Assembly (NCBI RefSeq): GCF_024868665.1
Contig: NC_079890.1
Coordinates: 31,327,848-31,391,847 of the forward strand
DNA from: Triplophysa rosa
Taxonomy: Eukaryota > Chordata > Actinopteri > Cypriniformes > Nemacheilidae
Length of the DNA stretch: 64,000 bases
Direction of reading: 5' to 3'
The first letter of the stretch is position 1. Every line of letters begins with the position of its first letter. The notes beneath the pieces are model-generated. The model was not told the origin of the DNA and searched no databases. It was given only the letters and a program-made list of their open reading frames with translations. Of this stretch, positions 11,512 to 21,967 are shown piece after piece. A program made the translations under genes and the position numbers.

Positions 11512-14500
11512 TAGACGAGGGGGGGGGAGGAGCGGGTCGCATGCTGGCAGGAGAGAGGGGAGAGTGGATCACAGGTTTAACCCTGGAAACATGAAAAACA
11601 GGGTGAACCCGCCCGAGAGTGTGAGGAAGTCTGAGCCTGACTGCCACCGGATTAACCACCTTGGAAATGCGGAATGGACCAATGAACCTGGGTGCCAGCA
11701 TGCGAGAAGGCACCCGGAGAGGCAAGTCCTTGGTGGCGAGCCATACCCGCTGACCACAGACGTAGGTAGGAGGAGAGGACCGGTGGCGGTCGGCTGCTGC
11801 TTTGGTCCGTCCTTCGGTCCGGACCAAGACCCCTCTGGCCCTCCTCCAGGTGCGACGGCAGCGTTGGACGAAGGCCAGAGCAGACGGGACCGCAGCCTCG
11901 GGTTCCTGTGATGGAAACAAGGGAGGATTATAACCCATGGAGCATTCAAAAGGGGACATACCTGACGCCGCTGATGGATGGGAATTGTGGGCGTACTCTA
12001 CCCACGAGAGCTGAGAGCACCAGGAACTCGGGTTGTTGGATGTCAGACAGCGGAGCATACGACCGAGATCCTGGTTGGCCCGCTCGCATTGCCCGTTGGT
12101 CTGGGGATGGAAACCTGAAGACAGACTCGCAGAGGCCCCGATCTGTCTGCAAAACTCTCTCCAGAACCGGGAGGTGAACTGAGGACCCCTATCAGAAACC
12201 ACATCGACCGGCAACCCGTGGAGACGGAAGACGTGGTCCACCATCAGTTGAGCGGTCTCCCGGGCGGAGGGGAGCTTGGGAAGAGGAATAAAATGAACCG
12301 CCTTGGAGAAGCGATCCACCACTGTGAGAACCACGGTGTTGCCACTTGACCGGGGAAGCCCTGTGACGAAATCAAGAGCGACATGGGACCAAGGGCGGGA
12401 GGGAATAGGTAAGGGCCGGAGCAGACCAGCGGGGGGACAATTGGATGTCTTGCATTGAGCGCAAGTCGGGCAGGCCAACACGAACTGTCTGACATCGTCG
12501 GCCAGTGACGGCCACCAGAAACGTCGGCGGATGGCTACCGTCGTTCCCCGAGTACCGGGATGGCAAACCAGCCTGGATGAGTGACCCCACCGAAGGACCT
12601 CGGAGCGCAGCGCAGCCGGAACCGACAACCTACCCCCTGGACACTCTGCTGGAACTTGCACCCCTCGACCGGCTTCCATCACCCGTCGCTCGATGCCCCA
12701 GGAGAGGGACCCAATCACCACTCCCCTAGGGAGAATGGTCTCGTTGGGTAGAACTCTCCCATCGGCCTCGAACTGGCGGGAGAGGGCATCGGGTTTGAGA
12801 TTCTTAGACCCGGGCCGGTACGAGAGAGTGAAGTTAAAACGACCGAAGAAGAGTGCCCAGCGGGCCTGGCGCGAACTCAGTCTCTTGGCTGAACGAATAT
12901 ATTCCAAGTTCTTGTGATCCGTCCAGACCAAGAACGGCTGCGCCGCTCCCTCCAGCCAATGGCGCCACTCGCCCAGAGCCAATCTCACCGCTAACAGCTC
13001 TCTGTTGCCGATGTCGTAATTACGTTCTGCAGGACTGAGGCGGTGAGAAAAGAAGGCACAGGGGTGCACCTTCCCATCACGAGGAGACCGTTGGGATAAG
13101 ACTGCGCCGACCCCGACATCAGAAGCATCAACCTCTACAACGAATTGGAGTTCAGGATCTGGAATAGACAAAATAGGTGCAGAGACAAAACGAGACTTAA
13201 GTGAGTCAAAGGCTACCTGAGCGTCTTGATTCCACCTGAAGGGTTCCTTGGTGGAGGTCAATGCGGTAAGGGGCATGGCTGTTTGGCCGAAATTCCTGAT
13301 GAATCGCCGATAAAAGTTGGCGAAACCCAAGAAGCACTGTAGGCCCTTACGAGAGTCAGGGGTGGGCCACTCGGCGACAGCCTTAATCTTAGCAGGGTCC
13401 GCCTTGATTCCCCTTGAGGAAATTATATGGCCAAGGAACGTAACCGACTCGGCGTGGAATTCGCACTTCTCCGCCTTGACAAATAGCTGATTCTCGAGCA
13501 GGCGTTGAAGGACCTGCCTAACGTGCTGGGTGTGCACCTGGAGCGAGGGAGAAAAAATTAGTATGTCATCCAAGTACACAAAGACAAATATATTAATCAT
13601 GTCACCCAGAACGCTATTGACAAGATCCTGGAAGACAGCTGGTGCATTGGTTAGACCAAAAGGAAGAACCAGATATTCGAAGTGTCCCGTGGGGGTGTTG
13701 AATGCTGTCTTCCACTCGTCTCCTTCCCTGATGCGGACAAGGTGATAGGCATTCCGGAGGTCTAACTTGGTGAAGACCCGGGCTCCCTGCAAAAGTTCGA
13801 AAGCTGAAGACATGAGAGGTAGGGGATACCTGTTCTTAATGGTGATGTCATTCAGCCCTCGATAGTCAATACACGGTCGCAGGGAGCCGTCCTTCTTCTG
13901 AACGAAGAAGAACCCCGCACCAGCCGGGGAAGAAGAACGACGAATGAGCCCGGCTAGGAGTGATTCCTGGATGTACTGATCCATAGCCTCTCTTTCAGGA
14001 CCAGACAAGGAGTATAGGCGACCCTTGGGCGGAGAAGTGCCTGGGAGGAGGTTAATGGCACAGTCGAAGGAGCGATGTGGGGGAAGCGAGGTGGCCCGGG
14101 ACCTGCTGAATACCATGCTGAGGTCGTGGTACTCCACCGGGACGTCAGTGAGGTCAGAAGGTTGCACCTGCGGAACATAACACACAGAAACAGGAGAAGA
14201 GACAGGACCCAAACAAGACACATGACAATACTGGCTCCAGGAAAGAATAGAACTGTTCCTCCAGTCCACGTGAGGGTTGTGCTGTACAAACCATGGATGT
14301 CCCAGGACGATACAACTCTTAGGGGAATCAATGATGTACAGCACAATCTCCTCACTGTGGTTACCAGATAGGAGCAGACTTACACAAGGAGTGACGTGAG
14401 TGATGGTTGTGAGAAGATTGCCCGCCAGTGACCAGGCCTCAATAGGTTCGGCAAGAGGAACCGCCGGAATCCTCCAATTCTGGGCCGTGGTGGAGTCAAT

Positions 14501-14668
14501 AAAGTTGCCCTCGGCCCCTGAGTCGAGTAAGGCGTGGCCGGAATGAGTGAGTCCCTGGAAAAGCAGCTTGAAGGGTAGCTGAGCTCGATCGAGAGGAGAG
14601 ATTGAACAATCTATGGCGCCCACCAGAACTCTCCGTCTTACCGGTGGGCACGATCTTTTAAAGGACAC
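11417..14668 (-). CDS. pol: Chromovirus pol: protease, RT, RNase H, integrase
   Basis: The polyprotein ORF is 1,083 codons as read; the upstream GTG is not a real start, as pol is reached by -1 frameshift. Domains in order: aspartic protease with [12 protein letters not shown] (residues ~48-58); reverse transcriptase with LPFGLTNAP and the catalytic YLDD (~364); RNase H with [11 protein letters not shown] and [10 protein letters not shown]; integrase zinc region ending CPTCAQC (~735); DDE core with ALDFVTGL (~765), [11 protein letters not shown] (~826) and GQCERANQD (~862); then a GPF-type C-terminal segment. All catalytic residues are visible. The last ~36 residues are out of frame because of a nine-G run at 11519-11527, after which the chromodomain continues in another frame. 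Products act in the virus-like particle and at integration. RT-before-integrase is the usual Ty3/gypsy order. Confidence 0.95.
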   Translation of the reverse strand: MSFKRSCPPVRRRVLVGAIDCSISPLDRAQLPFKLLFQGLTHSGHALLDSGAEGNFIDSTTAQNWRIPAVPLAEPIEAWSLAGNLLTTITHVTPCVSLLLSGNHSEEIVLYIIDSPKSCIVLGHPWFVQHNPHVDWRNSSILSWSQYCHVSCLGPVSSPVSVCYVPQVQPSDLTDVPVEYHDLSMVFSRSRATSLPPHRSFDCAINLLPGTSPPKGRLYSLSGPEREAMDQYIQESLLAGLIRRSSSPAGAGFFFVQKKDGSLRPCIDYRGLNDITIKNRYPLPLMSSAFELLQGARVFTKLDLRNAYHLVRIREGDEWKTAFNTPTGHFEYLVLPFGLTNAPAVFQDLVNSVLGDMINIFVFVYLDDILIFSPSLQVHTQHVRQVLQRLLENQLFVKAEKCEFHAESVTFLGHIISSRGIKADPAKIKAVAEWPTPDSRKGLQCFLGFANFYRRFIRNFGQTAMPLTALTSTKEPFRWNQDAQVAFDSLKSRFVSAPILSIPDPELQFVVEVDASDVGVGAVLSQRSPRDGKVHPCAFFSHRLSPAERNYDIGNRELLAVRLALGEWRHWLEGAAQPFLVWTDHKNLEYIRSAKRLSSRQARWALFFGRFNFTLSYRPGSKNLKPDALSRQFEADGRVLPNETILPRGVVIGSLSWGIERRVMEAGRGVQVPAECPGGRLSVPAALRSEVLRWGHSSRLVCHPGTRGTTVAIRRRFWWPSLADDVRQFVLACPTCAQCKTSNCPPAGLLRPLPIPSRPWSHVALDFVTGLPRSSGNTVVLTVVDRFSKAVHFIPLPKLPSARETAQLMVDHVFRLHGLPVDVVSDRGPQFTSRFWREFCRQIGASASLSSGFHPQTNGQCERANQDLGRMLRCLTSNNPSSWCSQLSWVEYAHNSHPSAASGMSPFECSMGYNPPLFPSQEPEAAVPSALAFVQRCRRTWRRARGVLVRTEGRTKAAADRHRSSPPTYVCGQRVWLATKDLPLRVPSRMLAPRFIGPFRISKVVNPVAVRLRLPHTLGRVHPVFHVSRVKPVIHSPLSPASMRPAPPPPSSSGWLSHLHGEEITRHTSSRQMRPVPGGLGGL

Positions 14669-15486
14669 CGAAGAGCGAAGTGGCCAGCCTTACCGCAATA
14701 CAGGCAAAGACCCTGCGCCACGCGGAGCTGCTTCTGCTGAGGGGTGAGGCGAAGCCGACCCAGTTGCATGGGCTCGGAACCGGAATCAGAAGCCGAGGGA
14801 GTCTCGTTGGGCGACAAGGGCTGACGTCGCCAGGGAAGATTGGAGGATCGACGTTGTTGACGCCGGACGAGTCGGCTCTCCACCCGAAGAGCGAGACTGA
14901 TGAGTGCCTCAAGTTCTCTAGGCAGATCTAGGGCGGCCAACTCATCAGCGATGGTGTAGTCTAGGCCCTCCAGGAAGCGTGCGCGCACCGCACTAGCGTT
15001 CCAATCGCACGCCGCCGCCAGTGTCTTGAGCCGGATGGCATAGTCCGTGACCGAGCTCTCCTTCTGCATGATACGGGACAGTAGAGCGGCGGCCTCATCC
15101 CCCTGAGCAGAGCGGTCAAAAAGTCTCGCCATCTCAGTGCGAAACTCCTCGAAGGTGGAGCAGAAGGGAGCCTTGGCATTCCATACCGCTATACCCCACT
15201 CACGGGCCCGACCGGAGAGAAGGGTCAACACAAATGCCACCTTAGAGGTCTACGAAGCGTAGCGGCGGGGCTGGAGAGTGAATACCAAGGCACACTGGGA
15301 TAAAAAGGCCTGGCACGCAGCTGAGACCAATCGTAGCTCGTCGAGCCGGGTCGCAAGCTCCGTTATCTGAGCGTTGATGGCGCCCACCTCCTGGACGGTG
15401 GCGCTGATCTGGGTGGCCTGCTGACCCAGCAGGACCCCCTGCTGGACCACAGCGGAGCGGAGATGATCAGGTCCTGCTGACTCCAT
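14638..15486 (-). pseudogene. Chromovirus gag with one in-frame TAG
   Basis: Gag packages the element RNA. The frame opens with ATG at 15484-15486, reading MESAGPDHLRS, 16 bases from the LTR. It runs through a capsid-like region (VAFVLTLLSGRAREWG, FRTEMARLFDR, ARFLEGLDYTIADEL) to a single CCHC knuckle near the end ([16 protein letters not shown]2-C-X4-H-X4-C). It ends with TAA at 14638-14640. A single TAG at 15250-15252 interrupts it after PRRYAS; the same frame continues at once and stays open for about 200 residues. Total length would be about 282 codons. Otherwise it looks intact, so the stop is recent, or a sequencing error. Confidence 0.88.
14656..14662 (-). promoter_or_regulatory. -1 ribosomal frameshift heptamer TTTAAAA
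   Basis: In the gag-pol overlap the element strand reads T TTA AAA in the gag frame (X XXY YYZ), a canonical slippery heptamer. Slipping back one base gives TTT AAA, and the pol frame continues as [11 protein letters not shown]. The pol frame is indeed -1 to gag, and the gag stop lies 16 bases downstream. I did not identify a convincing stimulatory stem-loop or pseudoknot. Confidence 0.75.
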
Positions 15487-15490
15487 TTTG

Positions 15491-15501
15491 GTCAGTCCGT
15501 T
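15491..15501 (-). promoter_or_regulatory. Primer binding site, apparently self-primed
   Basis: One base inside the 5' LTR, the element strand reads AACGGACTGAC. It does not start with TGG, as a tRNA-primed site would. It is exactly complementary to GTCAGTCCGTT at the predicted transcript start within the LTR (plus-strand 16302-16312 and 11034-11044). Tf1 and related sushi elements prime from the 5' end of their own RNA, and this arrangement fits that. The gag start codon follows four bases later. Confidence 0.7.
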
Positions 15502-15502
15502 C

Positions 15503-16559
15503 TGTCACGCCAGAAGGACGGGAGTCAGATGCAGGGTCACAAGAGCTTTATTGGGAGATCAAACAGAACTTATAACAGGGTAAGGCAAACAGAAAATCAC
15601 AGGGAAAAGGGCACGAGCGCTCGGCTGGGGAAAATGGCGAGGGAAACACAAAGAGTCTGGGTGAAGCTGTAGAGCCAAACTCACGGAGAGAGTCACGGAG
15701 AGTACAGCACACAAGCCCCAGTGGTGGGGAACTGGTAATCCGCTGGAACTACCCCGAAGGGAGAATCTGATAAATCCGTTTGAACAACCCCGAAGGGAGA
15801 ATCTGGTAATCCACTTGAACAACCCCCAGAAGAAGAATCTAGTAAATCCACTTGAACAAACCCCAGTAGGAAGAATCAGGAAAATCCACTCGAACAACCC
15901 CAGTAAGAAGAATCTGGTAAATCCACTCGAACAAACCCCAGTAGGAAGAATCTGGTAAATCCACTCGAACCAACCCCAGTAGGAAGAATCTGGTAAATCC
16001 ACTCGAACAAACCCCAGTAGGAAGAATCTGGTAAATCCACTCGAACAAACCCCAGTAGGAAGAATCTGGTAAATCCACTCGAACCAACCCCAGCAGGAAG
16101 AATCTGGTAAATCCACTCGAACAAACCCCTTTGAAGCCACCAGCGCAACGATCTGCGTGAGAAAGGGGACACCAAGCAGGGTGCACAAGAGACTGGAGCA
16201 TAGACAGACAGAACAAATTAGCCACGAATCAAACTGGACCAGACAGGACAAGACTCGACAAGAAAATACTAGACTGGAAGTCAGGCGAACTAGAAAAAAC
16301 TAACGGACTGACAAGAAACCTAGGAATTCAGTGAGAATAAGAAGGGAGAGAGAAGATTAGCGCGAGTGGAAACCGGTGGGGTGTGATTAGCAGAAGTAGA
16401 AACTGGTGTGCGGTGATGAGTGGATAACAAGGAGGGCGGGGCAACCAAAAGTAAAGACCAAGCACGTGTAGAACTGTCAAAAAGGTTTGTCCCATGTGCT
16501 CGGCGAAAAGAAACGTAAACAAGACAAAACCAGCAGGTGCTCAGACCCGAAACCTGACA
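15503..16559 (-). repeat. Chromovirus 5' LTR
   Basis: 1,057 bp. In element orientation U3 runs from 16559 to about 16312. A good initiator-like TCAGTCC sits there, about 30 nt downstream of a weak TATA-like TTATTC. The transcript leader then contains an 11-unit ~39-bp repeat array (about 15717-16130). An AATAAA signal lies close to the U5 end, near 15547-15552 (TTTATT on the plus strand). Confidence 0.93.
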
Positions 16560-16743
16560 GATGCAGTTTGTTGAGGCTCCAGTGGATCTTGGCTGGAAGT
16601 GATCAGAGAGAACCAGTTTTATGCAGAGGATCTGTATCTGGAAAGACGAGGCCGCAGCCTGGCACAAACTTAGGGGTCAAAGGTGTAGTCTTCTTCTAGT
16701 CCATCCTTTAGAGATAGTTATACCCTTGTAGATGTGGCACGGA

Positions 16744-17135
16744 CAGTAGAGCTGAAGATCTTTGCCCGAACCCGACGGATCCGACGTGACCCGACGGTTT
16801 CGGTCGGGTTCGGGCTTAATTTCTATCATTTTACACGGTCTCGGGCCGGGCTCGGGCTTGCGCAGTAAATGAGCGGTCATGTGATGCATTCCGATTAGCG
16901 CGAGAAAGATGCGAAAATGGATGCTGAGGAGGTGAAACGGGGGCTTGCCTCTGGCGATTACATTTTTGTTGCACCAGCAACTAAAGCAAAGTCTGAGGTG
17001 AGGAAAAGTTTTGACCATGTGCATAATGAGAATAATGAGCCAGTGGGATATGTGATATGTTACGATGTTACAGAGGACTTATTTTATTTCTTTGTTCCAA
17101 CTTCCAAGTGGCCTATAGCCTACGTTAGTCATTAA
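16744..17135 (+). pseudogene. hAT transposon fragment with N-terminal transposase ORF
   Basis: A GC-rich stretch with repeated CCCGAACCCGACGG motifs resembles the subterminal region of fish hAT elements. It is followed by an ORF at 16917-17135 reading MDAEEVKRGLASGDYIF, then SEVRKSFDHVHNENNEPVGY. The WKSF-like core and the GYV motif match the start of the BED-finger region of hAT transposases, but the zinc-binding Cys pair expected after GYV is degraded (ICYDVTEDL) and the ORF stops at 72 residues. No second terminus or 8-bp duplication was found, so it is a truncated piece within the interrupted LTR. Confidence 0.6.
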
Positions 17136-17839
17136 TAAATTATGTTAAAACATGTATAAATGAGAAAGAACGAACCCCTCGAACACTAAGAGACTCTTCT
17201 TGTGGTCTCCTTTAAACTGTAAGGATATCGATGTGACTGACCCAATCAGGAGATGGCACCGTTGGAGGGAAAGTTAATTGTCTTTGTCTTCCACATGGTG
17301 TTTTGCATGTGGAAGCTGATTGGATGCTCACTAAGAAAACTTCTAAGAGTTTAATAAAACTAATATGAAAAGAGTTACCAAGACACAACAAACATTAACA
17401 TTAAGGAAATCATACATTTGATCTACATATCATCTTGGTTAAATGAGTTACTACAAAGCTAATAATTCTAGTAGTTATACATTCATTCAAACTACTTTGA
17501 GTTTAAGACAGACATAAAAACAGACATGGACATTTACAATACATGTAAAGTTAATAAATGAATATATGTACATTTCTATAGAGATGTATTTAGGATTGTA
17601 TGTCTGTAAAGTGAGTAAAGAGAGTTCATCTCCCTACATTCCATTCGGTTGTAAAATACTCTTATCTTGATGGTTTGGTGTGGGTTGCTATGTCACCAGA
17701 GATCTGGTCCTGTGCCTAGGTGTTAGTTGCAGATTGGGGGTAGACCCCCTGGTGACTAGCTTGCTGGTTGGGTGAGGGGTGTTGTTGTTATATTTAAGAA
17801 ATATAACTATTGTGTGTCTGATCGGTCTCAGGCACTACA

Positions 17840-18215
17840 ACGGGGAGAGGCTGCTCTCGAGTCTGTCCTGTAGGAAGGCCAACGCTAACCCGATCGGCAA
17901 CTCCGTGGGTTCTCCCATTGGGAAGAACACCAGGATGAGAAGAGACGCCACTTATAAGTGTATAAACGCCTAATGGCAGGGGCTCTAGCCTGCAGGACGG
18001 TTTCTTGACCGACCGAGGCATCCATGCCGAGGGGCCCCTCGGTCAGGGAGTACCAAAGCGGGCAATTGGTGGAGTCCAGGGAGGCAACAGGTCCACCTGC
18101 GCCTGGCCGAACCGCTCCCATATGAGCCGGACTGCGCGGGGATGGAGTCACCATTCTCCGCGGGGCGTCCCCTGACGAGAGAGCGCATCGGCTGTCTGGT
18201 TCAGGTCGCCTGGGA
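17840..18215 (-). mobile_element. DIRS retrotransposon, 5' remnant of the same split copy
   Basis: On the minus strand this reads the end of the pol/RNase H region (LNQTADALSRQG near 18200) and then the N-terminal part of the recombinase (ARAPAIRRLYTYKWRLFS). It matches the first 250 bp of the copy at 1-1043. It breaks at ACGG (17840-17843) where the solo LTR entered; the remainder is at 8067-9655. At the right it ends near 18215 in unrelated intron sequence, so the copy was already 5'-truncated or deleted. Frames are broken between the pol end and the recombinase. Confidence 0.8.
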
Positions 18216-20079
18216 AGAAGGTGGCTAATGAAAGAAATTGATATGTTGGCACAATTACATTTTTGTTTACAAAACTAATTTCAAACATGAAAACTAGTTT
18301 CCAAACTTTTGACTGGTACTGTATATCAAAACTTAGTTTTAGATGAAACTGTAATTGAACACTAGTAGTCCCATCATGAATCCCCTTTTGAAAACCACAG
18401 AGTATATCTCTTACTTTAAATCTTTGTGTGCACCACTCCAGTTGCGTCTTTCAATTTTATTAAAAAATGTATCATGTAAATGAATGGTTTAATGCACTCT
18501 TGAACTCTTTGTGTTCTCTCTCTCAGACACATTTCACTCTTTACTGAAGTGTAAGACATTAGACATTCTACACCACACACATTCTCAACTTCCCACACTG
18601 TCTCTCAACAGCAGAGACAGACATTAATTATAAGTTACGCTTTTTGAAAATAGAATGATGCCCGGAGGCCTGATGAGGCATGTGTTTTCTGTATGCGGGT
18701 CACAGGTGAGACTACTTGTAAAATTTTAAATCACAGGCATTTTTGTAGCTGCTGATGTCCGTAGTGATCGCTTCTTGTGTGTGGATTTTATGGTATTAGA
18801 GGACTTTCATCTCACAGCAATTTTTGGAATGTTGGTCTCTAGATTGTTGGCCTGTGGTTGGTTATGACGCAGAAATCTTCACTGAAAACATGAACATTTT
18901 TCCATTCAAGTTTCCATTCATCCAATAAACCTCAACTTGAGGCAGAGGCCAAGCACACAGACATATGCATTTTAATTACACTATCTTTTCAGACATTTTC
19001 ACGATGCAAAAAAATTAACCTTGGTGTATAATGTATTTTTATGCTGATTTGCGGAGGACAACTTTATTGCTTAGGGGTTGCTCATTCATAGCTCAGTGAT
19101 CTTAATAGAGTTCTCAGTTGTTTCATTTGAGTATAAATTTTGGCCAGGGTGTTTCCTTAAAATTGTTTTGGGGAAAATAAAAACAATTCTTGCAATAAAT
19201 TGTTGGCATACAGTAAGAGTACAAAATGTGGATAGCATATCTCAGTCTTGGAAGAATTTAATAAAATATTTCAGTTCATATTAAAATCACTGACTTGATT
19301 GAAGACCTTTTTATCGTTTCAAATCTGTGCACAGTTTGGGACATTTTAGAGACACATGTGAGATTACTAGCTAATGGAAAAAATGTATTCTCCATTTGAA
19401 CTTTTATTTATTTGTGGATCCATAGGAATGTTAGCTATGGATAGCTGTCTGTGTGAGGAGCGAGAGAGATAAATAAATAAATGCAAATGCATAACAGCGT
19501 GTGTTTTTCAGAACACACAAATAATTTGACTTGTAAACTAAGCTCTGGGAGATTTGTTTACTCTAGCTTTCGATGGAAAGCGTTACCCTTCCTACAAAAT
19601 ATGTTCCTAGCAAAGGACTTTAAAATGTACTTAAATCAATTTCTTTATTACATACTTAACTTAATACCTGAGAACCTCATACTTATCTAGTAATATATCC
19701 GGTTTTGTTGCTTATTAAAGAAAAAGCAAAACAGGAATCACCCTTGATGTGATGTCTTAAGGATAAGTATGTGAGTAACATTGGTTTTTCTGTTTGTTAG
19801 AACCAAGATATGTTGTTGTTTTTGTTGTCATATTAGCCGTGTGACGGAGCAGTTTTGAGCGTCATTGTTTATCTGGAACCGCTTTAATATTGTACTTGTC
19901 CAGATACTGGAGAGAGAGAGCGCGTTGATGCTAAAACTGTATAGACAGCGCGTTTTACTCTCTTACTCAATGATGAATAAACTTGATGAATCCGTGGGTC
20001 ACATGCGTTCCGAACCGTAGAGTACGATCCGTACGGATCATCCGCGCTCTGTTTCACCACTATACCGAAAGGGAGAGGG
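18216..20079. other. Intron sequence, nothing assignable
   Basis: AT-rich with scattered short ORFs lacking similarity. No splice-flanked pyruvate carboxylase exon is visible. Confidence 0.5.
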
Positions 20080-20317
20080 AGAGGAAACGTGCGTTGTAGA
20101 GTTGTTTGTCCGTTTAGGGCTGCTGTACAAAACATGGCGGCGAATTCAGTGTATGTAGGGCCGCTCTGTATGTAGATATAAACAGCTTATTCTAAGGTAT
20201 TAGAAACATAACGGTTCATTATCTAAGGTCTTTATACACCTCTGAAGAAATAGTTTTGTATATTATATTGCATTTCTCTCAATAGATCCTCCTAAAAACC
20301 CAGTATTGTTCCTTTAA
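20080..20317. mobile_element. TTAA MITE family A, partial copy
   Basis: From GTTTGTCCGTTTAGGGCTGC through TTCATTATCTAAGGTCTTTA to CCTTTAA, in the same orientation as the copies at 4012 and 38876. Its terminal TTAA (20314-20317) is also the first TTAA of the next copy. Confidence 0.7.
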
Positions 20318-21967
20318 AGGTCCAACCCAGCTAACACAGTTACGTTGTGACGACGTATCTGGACCGGACCATATTCGTTGCTACGACGTACCATAATAAC
20401 GGTCCAGCGACGTAACTTCATGATTCCCATATTCGTCCTGACGACGTAACTTTGGACGTTGTTGGGACATGGTGATTACCTCCTGAAGACATACCTGGGA
20501 CGTACCATATTTGTCGCAGCGACGTACCAAATAACGTTTCTGGGACGTGATGAGCACGTCCTAACGACCAAACAGTCACGTTGTTAAAATCTTTTTTATT
20601 TATTTAATTTAAACAATTATCATCCCTCACATGGAGGATTAAATTAATTTGTGATTTAATCTGTGCGTTAAAAATTAAAATTTATGCATAATTGGAGTAA
20701 TTCTCTATTCAAATATGTATAAAGCACAGTATAACGATTATAAAACTCAACACAGCACTGTACATCACAATCAGATATTTGATTTATACTGTAGTACATG
20801 ACATAAATACTCAAAGACTTCAACACAATATAGAGGATTTAAAGCAGATATTTACTGAAAGGGATGAATAAACATTATGTTTAGGCTTAACATTATATTG
20901 TTGTCTTACCACATATGTTTAGCAGGTTGTCCGTTTTTAAAAACAACAATCAAAAGCTTCTTTAGTCATGCTCTCAAACATCAGGGTTCGTTCATTTAAA
21001 CGCGCCAAATCGATCGAAAATCACTAAAGTATGTGTTTACTCTCACATCTCTAAGGCATAAAGTATAGAAAGAATATTAATAAACCGCTAAAGGAATATC
21101 AGGCAGTGACGAAAAAAGAAATGACAGTTAACGTTTAAATGATGAGAGCGCGCGGCTCTTTGCAGAACAGAAAAGGCGCATAAATAGAAACGCAGTTTTA
21201 ATTGTGGTATCGAATTAAACTCCTGTTTAATAGCTGTCAGGAGTGGGATTTATTGCATTCGTCTTGACATTATAACAGATTTTACTCTAATCATAAATGT
21301 TTCACACAATAACATAATAAATAGAAATGACCAGATTCATTAATCAAATGACCAGTGTCCAGGTTGTCTGAAGACCAGTACATCACGTGGCTACAACGTT
21401 CTCCATGGGATTAATTCACGATGTTTTTTGAGGACGTGGCTAGGACGTTTCTGGAACGTTAGCAAAAATTCTAAGAAACGTAACGTTGCAAAGACGTCCT
21501 CTGAACGTGGTCATAAAGTAATGTCACGGTGACCAAATGAAGACGAACTGGCCATGTCGTCAGAACGTACTGTGTTATCTGGGAATGTGTCATTTTTTCA
21601 AGGATCTATTGAGATAAATGCAATATATACATAACTATGTGTTCAGAGGTGTGTAAAGACCTTACTTAATGAAGTGTTATGTTTTTATTAACTTCAAAAT
21701 GAGCTATTTCTCTCTACATACACTGCGGGTCCCTTGCATGGAATTCGGCATGTTGTTTCTAAAGTAGCTCTACACAGACAAACTGCTCTACAAAGCGCGT
21801 TTCGTAAATACGTTATTTCCTTCGGCAAAGAAGCGAAAAAGTTACAGCATCTTAGTCCTGTGTCAGCCTCCGTAGTGCTTCGAAAGGGAGGGGTGGAGTG
21901 AGTCGTTTGTTGCAACGTCACAACCTCACCGCTAGATGCCGCTAAATTTCATACTGTGGACCTTTAA
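20314..21967. mobile_element. TTAA MITE family A, full copy split by a DNA element
   Basis: The left terminus TTAAAGGTCCAA (20314-20325) continues at 21584 as TGTGTCATTTTTTCAAGG and runs to TGTGGACCTTTAA, ending at 21967. Without the insert it is about 396 bp with TTAA at each side. Inverted termini TTAAAGGTCC and GGACCTTTAA. It lies in inverted orientation to the preceding copy. Confidence 0.75.
20326..21583. mobile_element. 1.26-kb non-autonomous DNA transposon with ACGT-rich subtermini
   Basis: Termini CCCAGCTAACACAGT and ACTGTGTTATCTGGG are inverted (one mismatch in 15). AA flanks both sides (20324-20325 and 21584-21585). The host MITE sequence is continuous across the insert, so the boundaries are good. 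The first ~250 bp and last ~190 bp are packed with GACGTA, AACGT and GACGAC motifs, while the core (20585-21390) is AT-rich and non-coding. The superfamily is not identified. Confidence 0.65.

Larger units (their letters stand above)
10236..16559 (-). mobile_element. Near-intact Ty3/gypsy chromovirus of the Tf1/sushi type
   Basis: A 6,324-bp element on the minus strand. The LTRs at 15503-16559 (5') and 10236-11291 (3') begin TGTCAGG and end CGTGACA in element orientation. The 5-bp duplication GATGC lies at 10231-10235 and 16560-16564. Order: 5' LTR, primer site, gag (15486-14638), pol by -1 frameshift (14668 down: protease, reverse transcriptase, RNase H, integrase, chromodomain), polypurine tract, 3' LTR. 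Outside the internal repeat array the LTRs differ at only one position that I could find, so the insertion is recent. Two defects are visible: a TAG in gag and a frameshift at a nine-G run before the chromodomain. It lies antisense to the host gene. Confidence 0.95.
9656..17839. mobile_element. Solo LTR (TGTAG...CTACA) inserted in DIRS and itself interrupted
   Basis: The left end TGTAGGGG at 9656 and the right end CTACA at 17835-17839 form the outer limits. ACGG flanks it on both sides (9652-9655 and 17840-17843), a 4-bp duplication. Removing it together with one ACGG restores continuous reading of the DIRS recombinase frame (Leu-Ser-Pro-Ser-Thr-Leu-Lys), which is strong proof of the boundaries. 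Subtracting the nested gypsy element and its duplication leaves about 1.85 kb, of which about 0.4 kb is a hAT fragment. No gag or pol of its own is present. Phrases near the left end (GATGAGC, TTCTCCACCA) recur in the LTR at 58890-60421. A 4-bp duplication fits retrovirus-like or some gypsy elements; the class is not established. Confidence 0.75.

Noticed and set aside
11495..12177. Plus-strand frames over integrase
   Set aside because: Antisense shadows of the integrase and chromodomain coding region.
14075..14371. Plus-strand frame inside chromovirus pol
   Set aside because: Antisense to protease and RT coding sequence; no similarity of its own.
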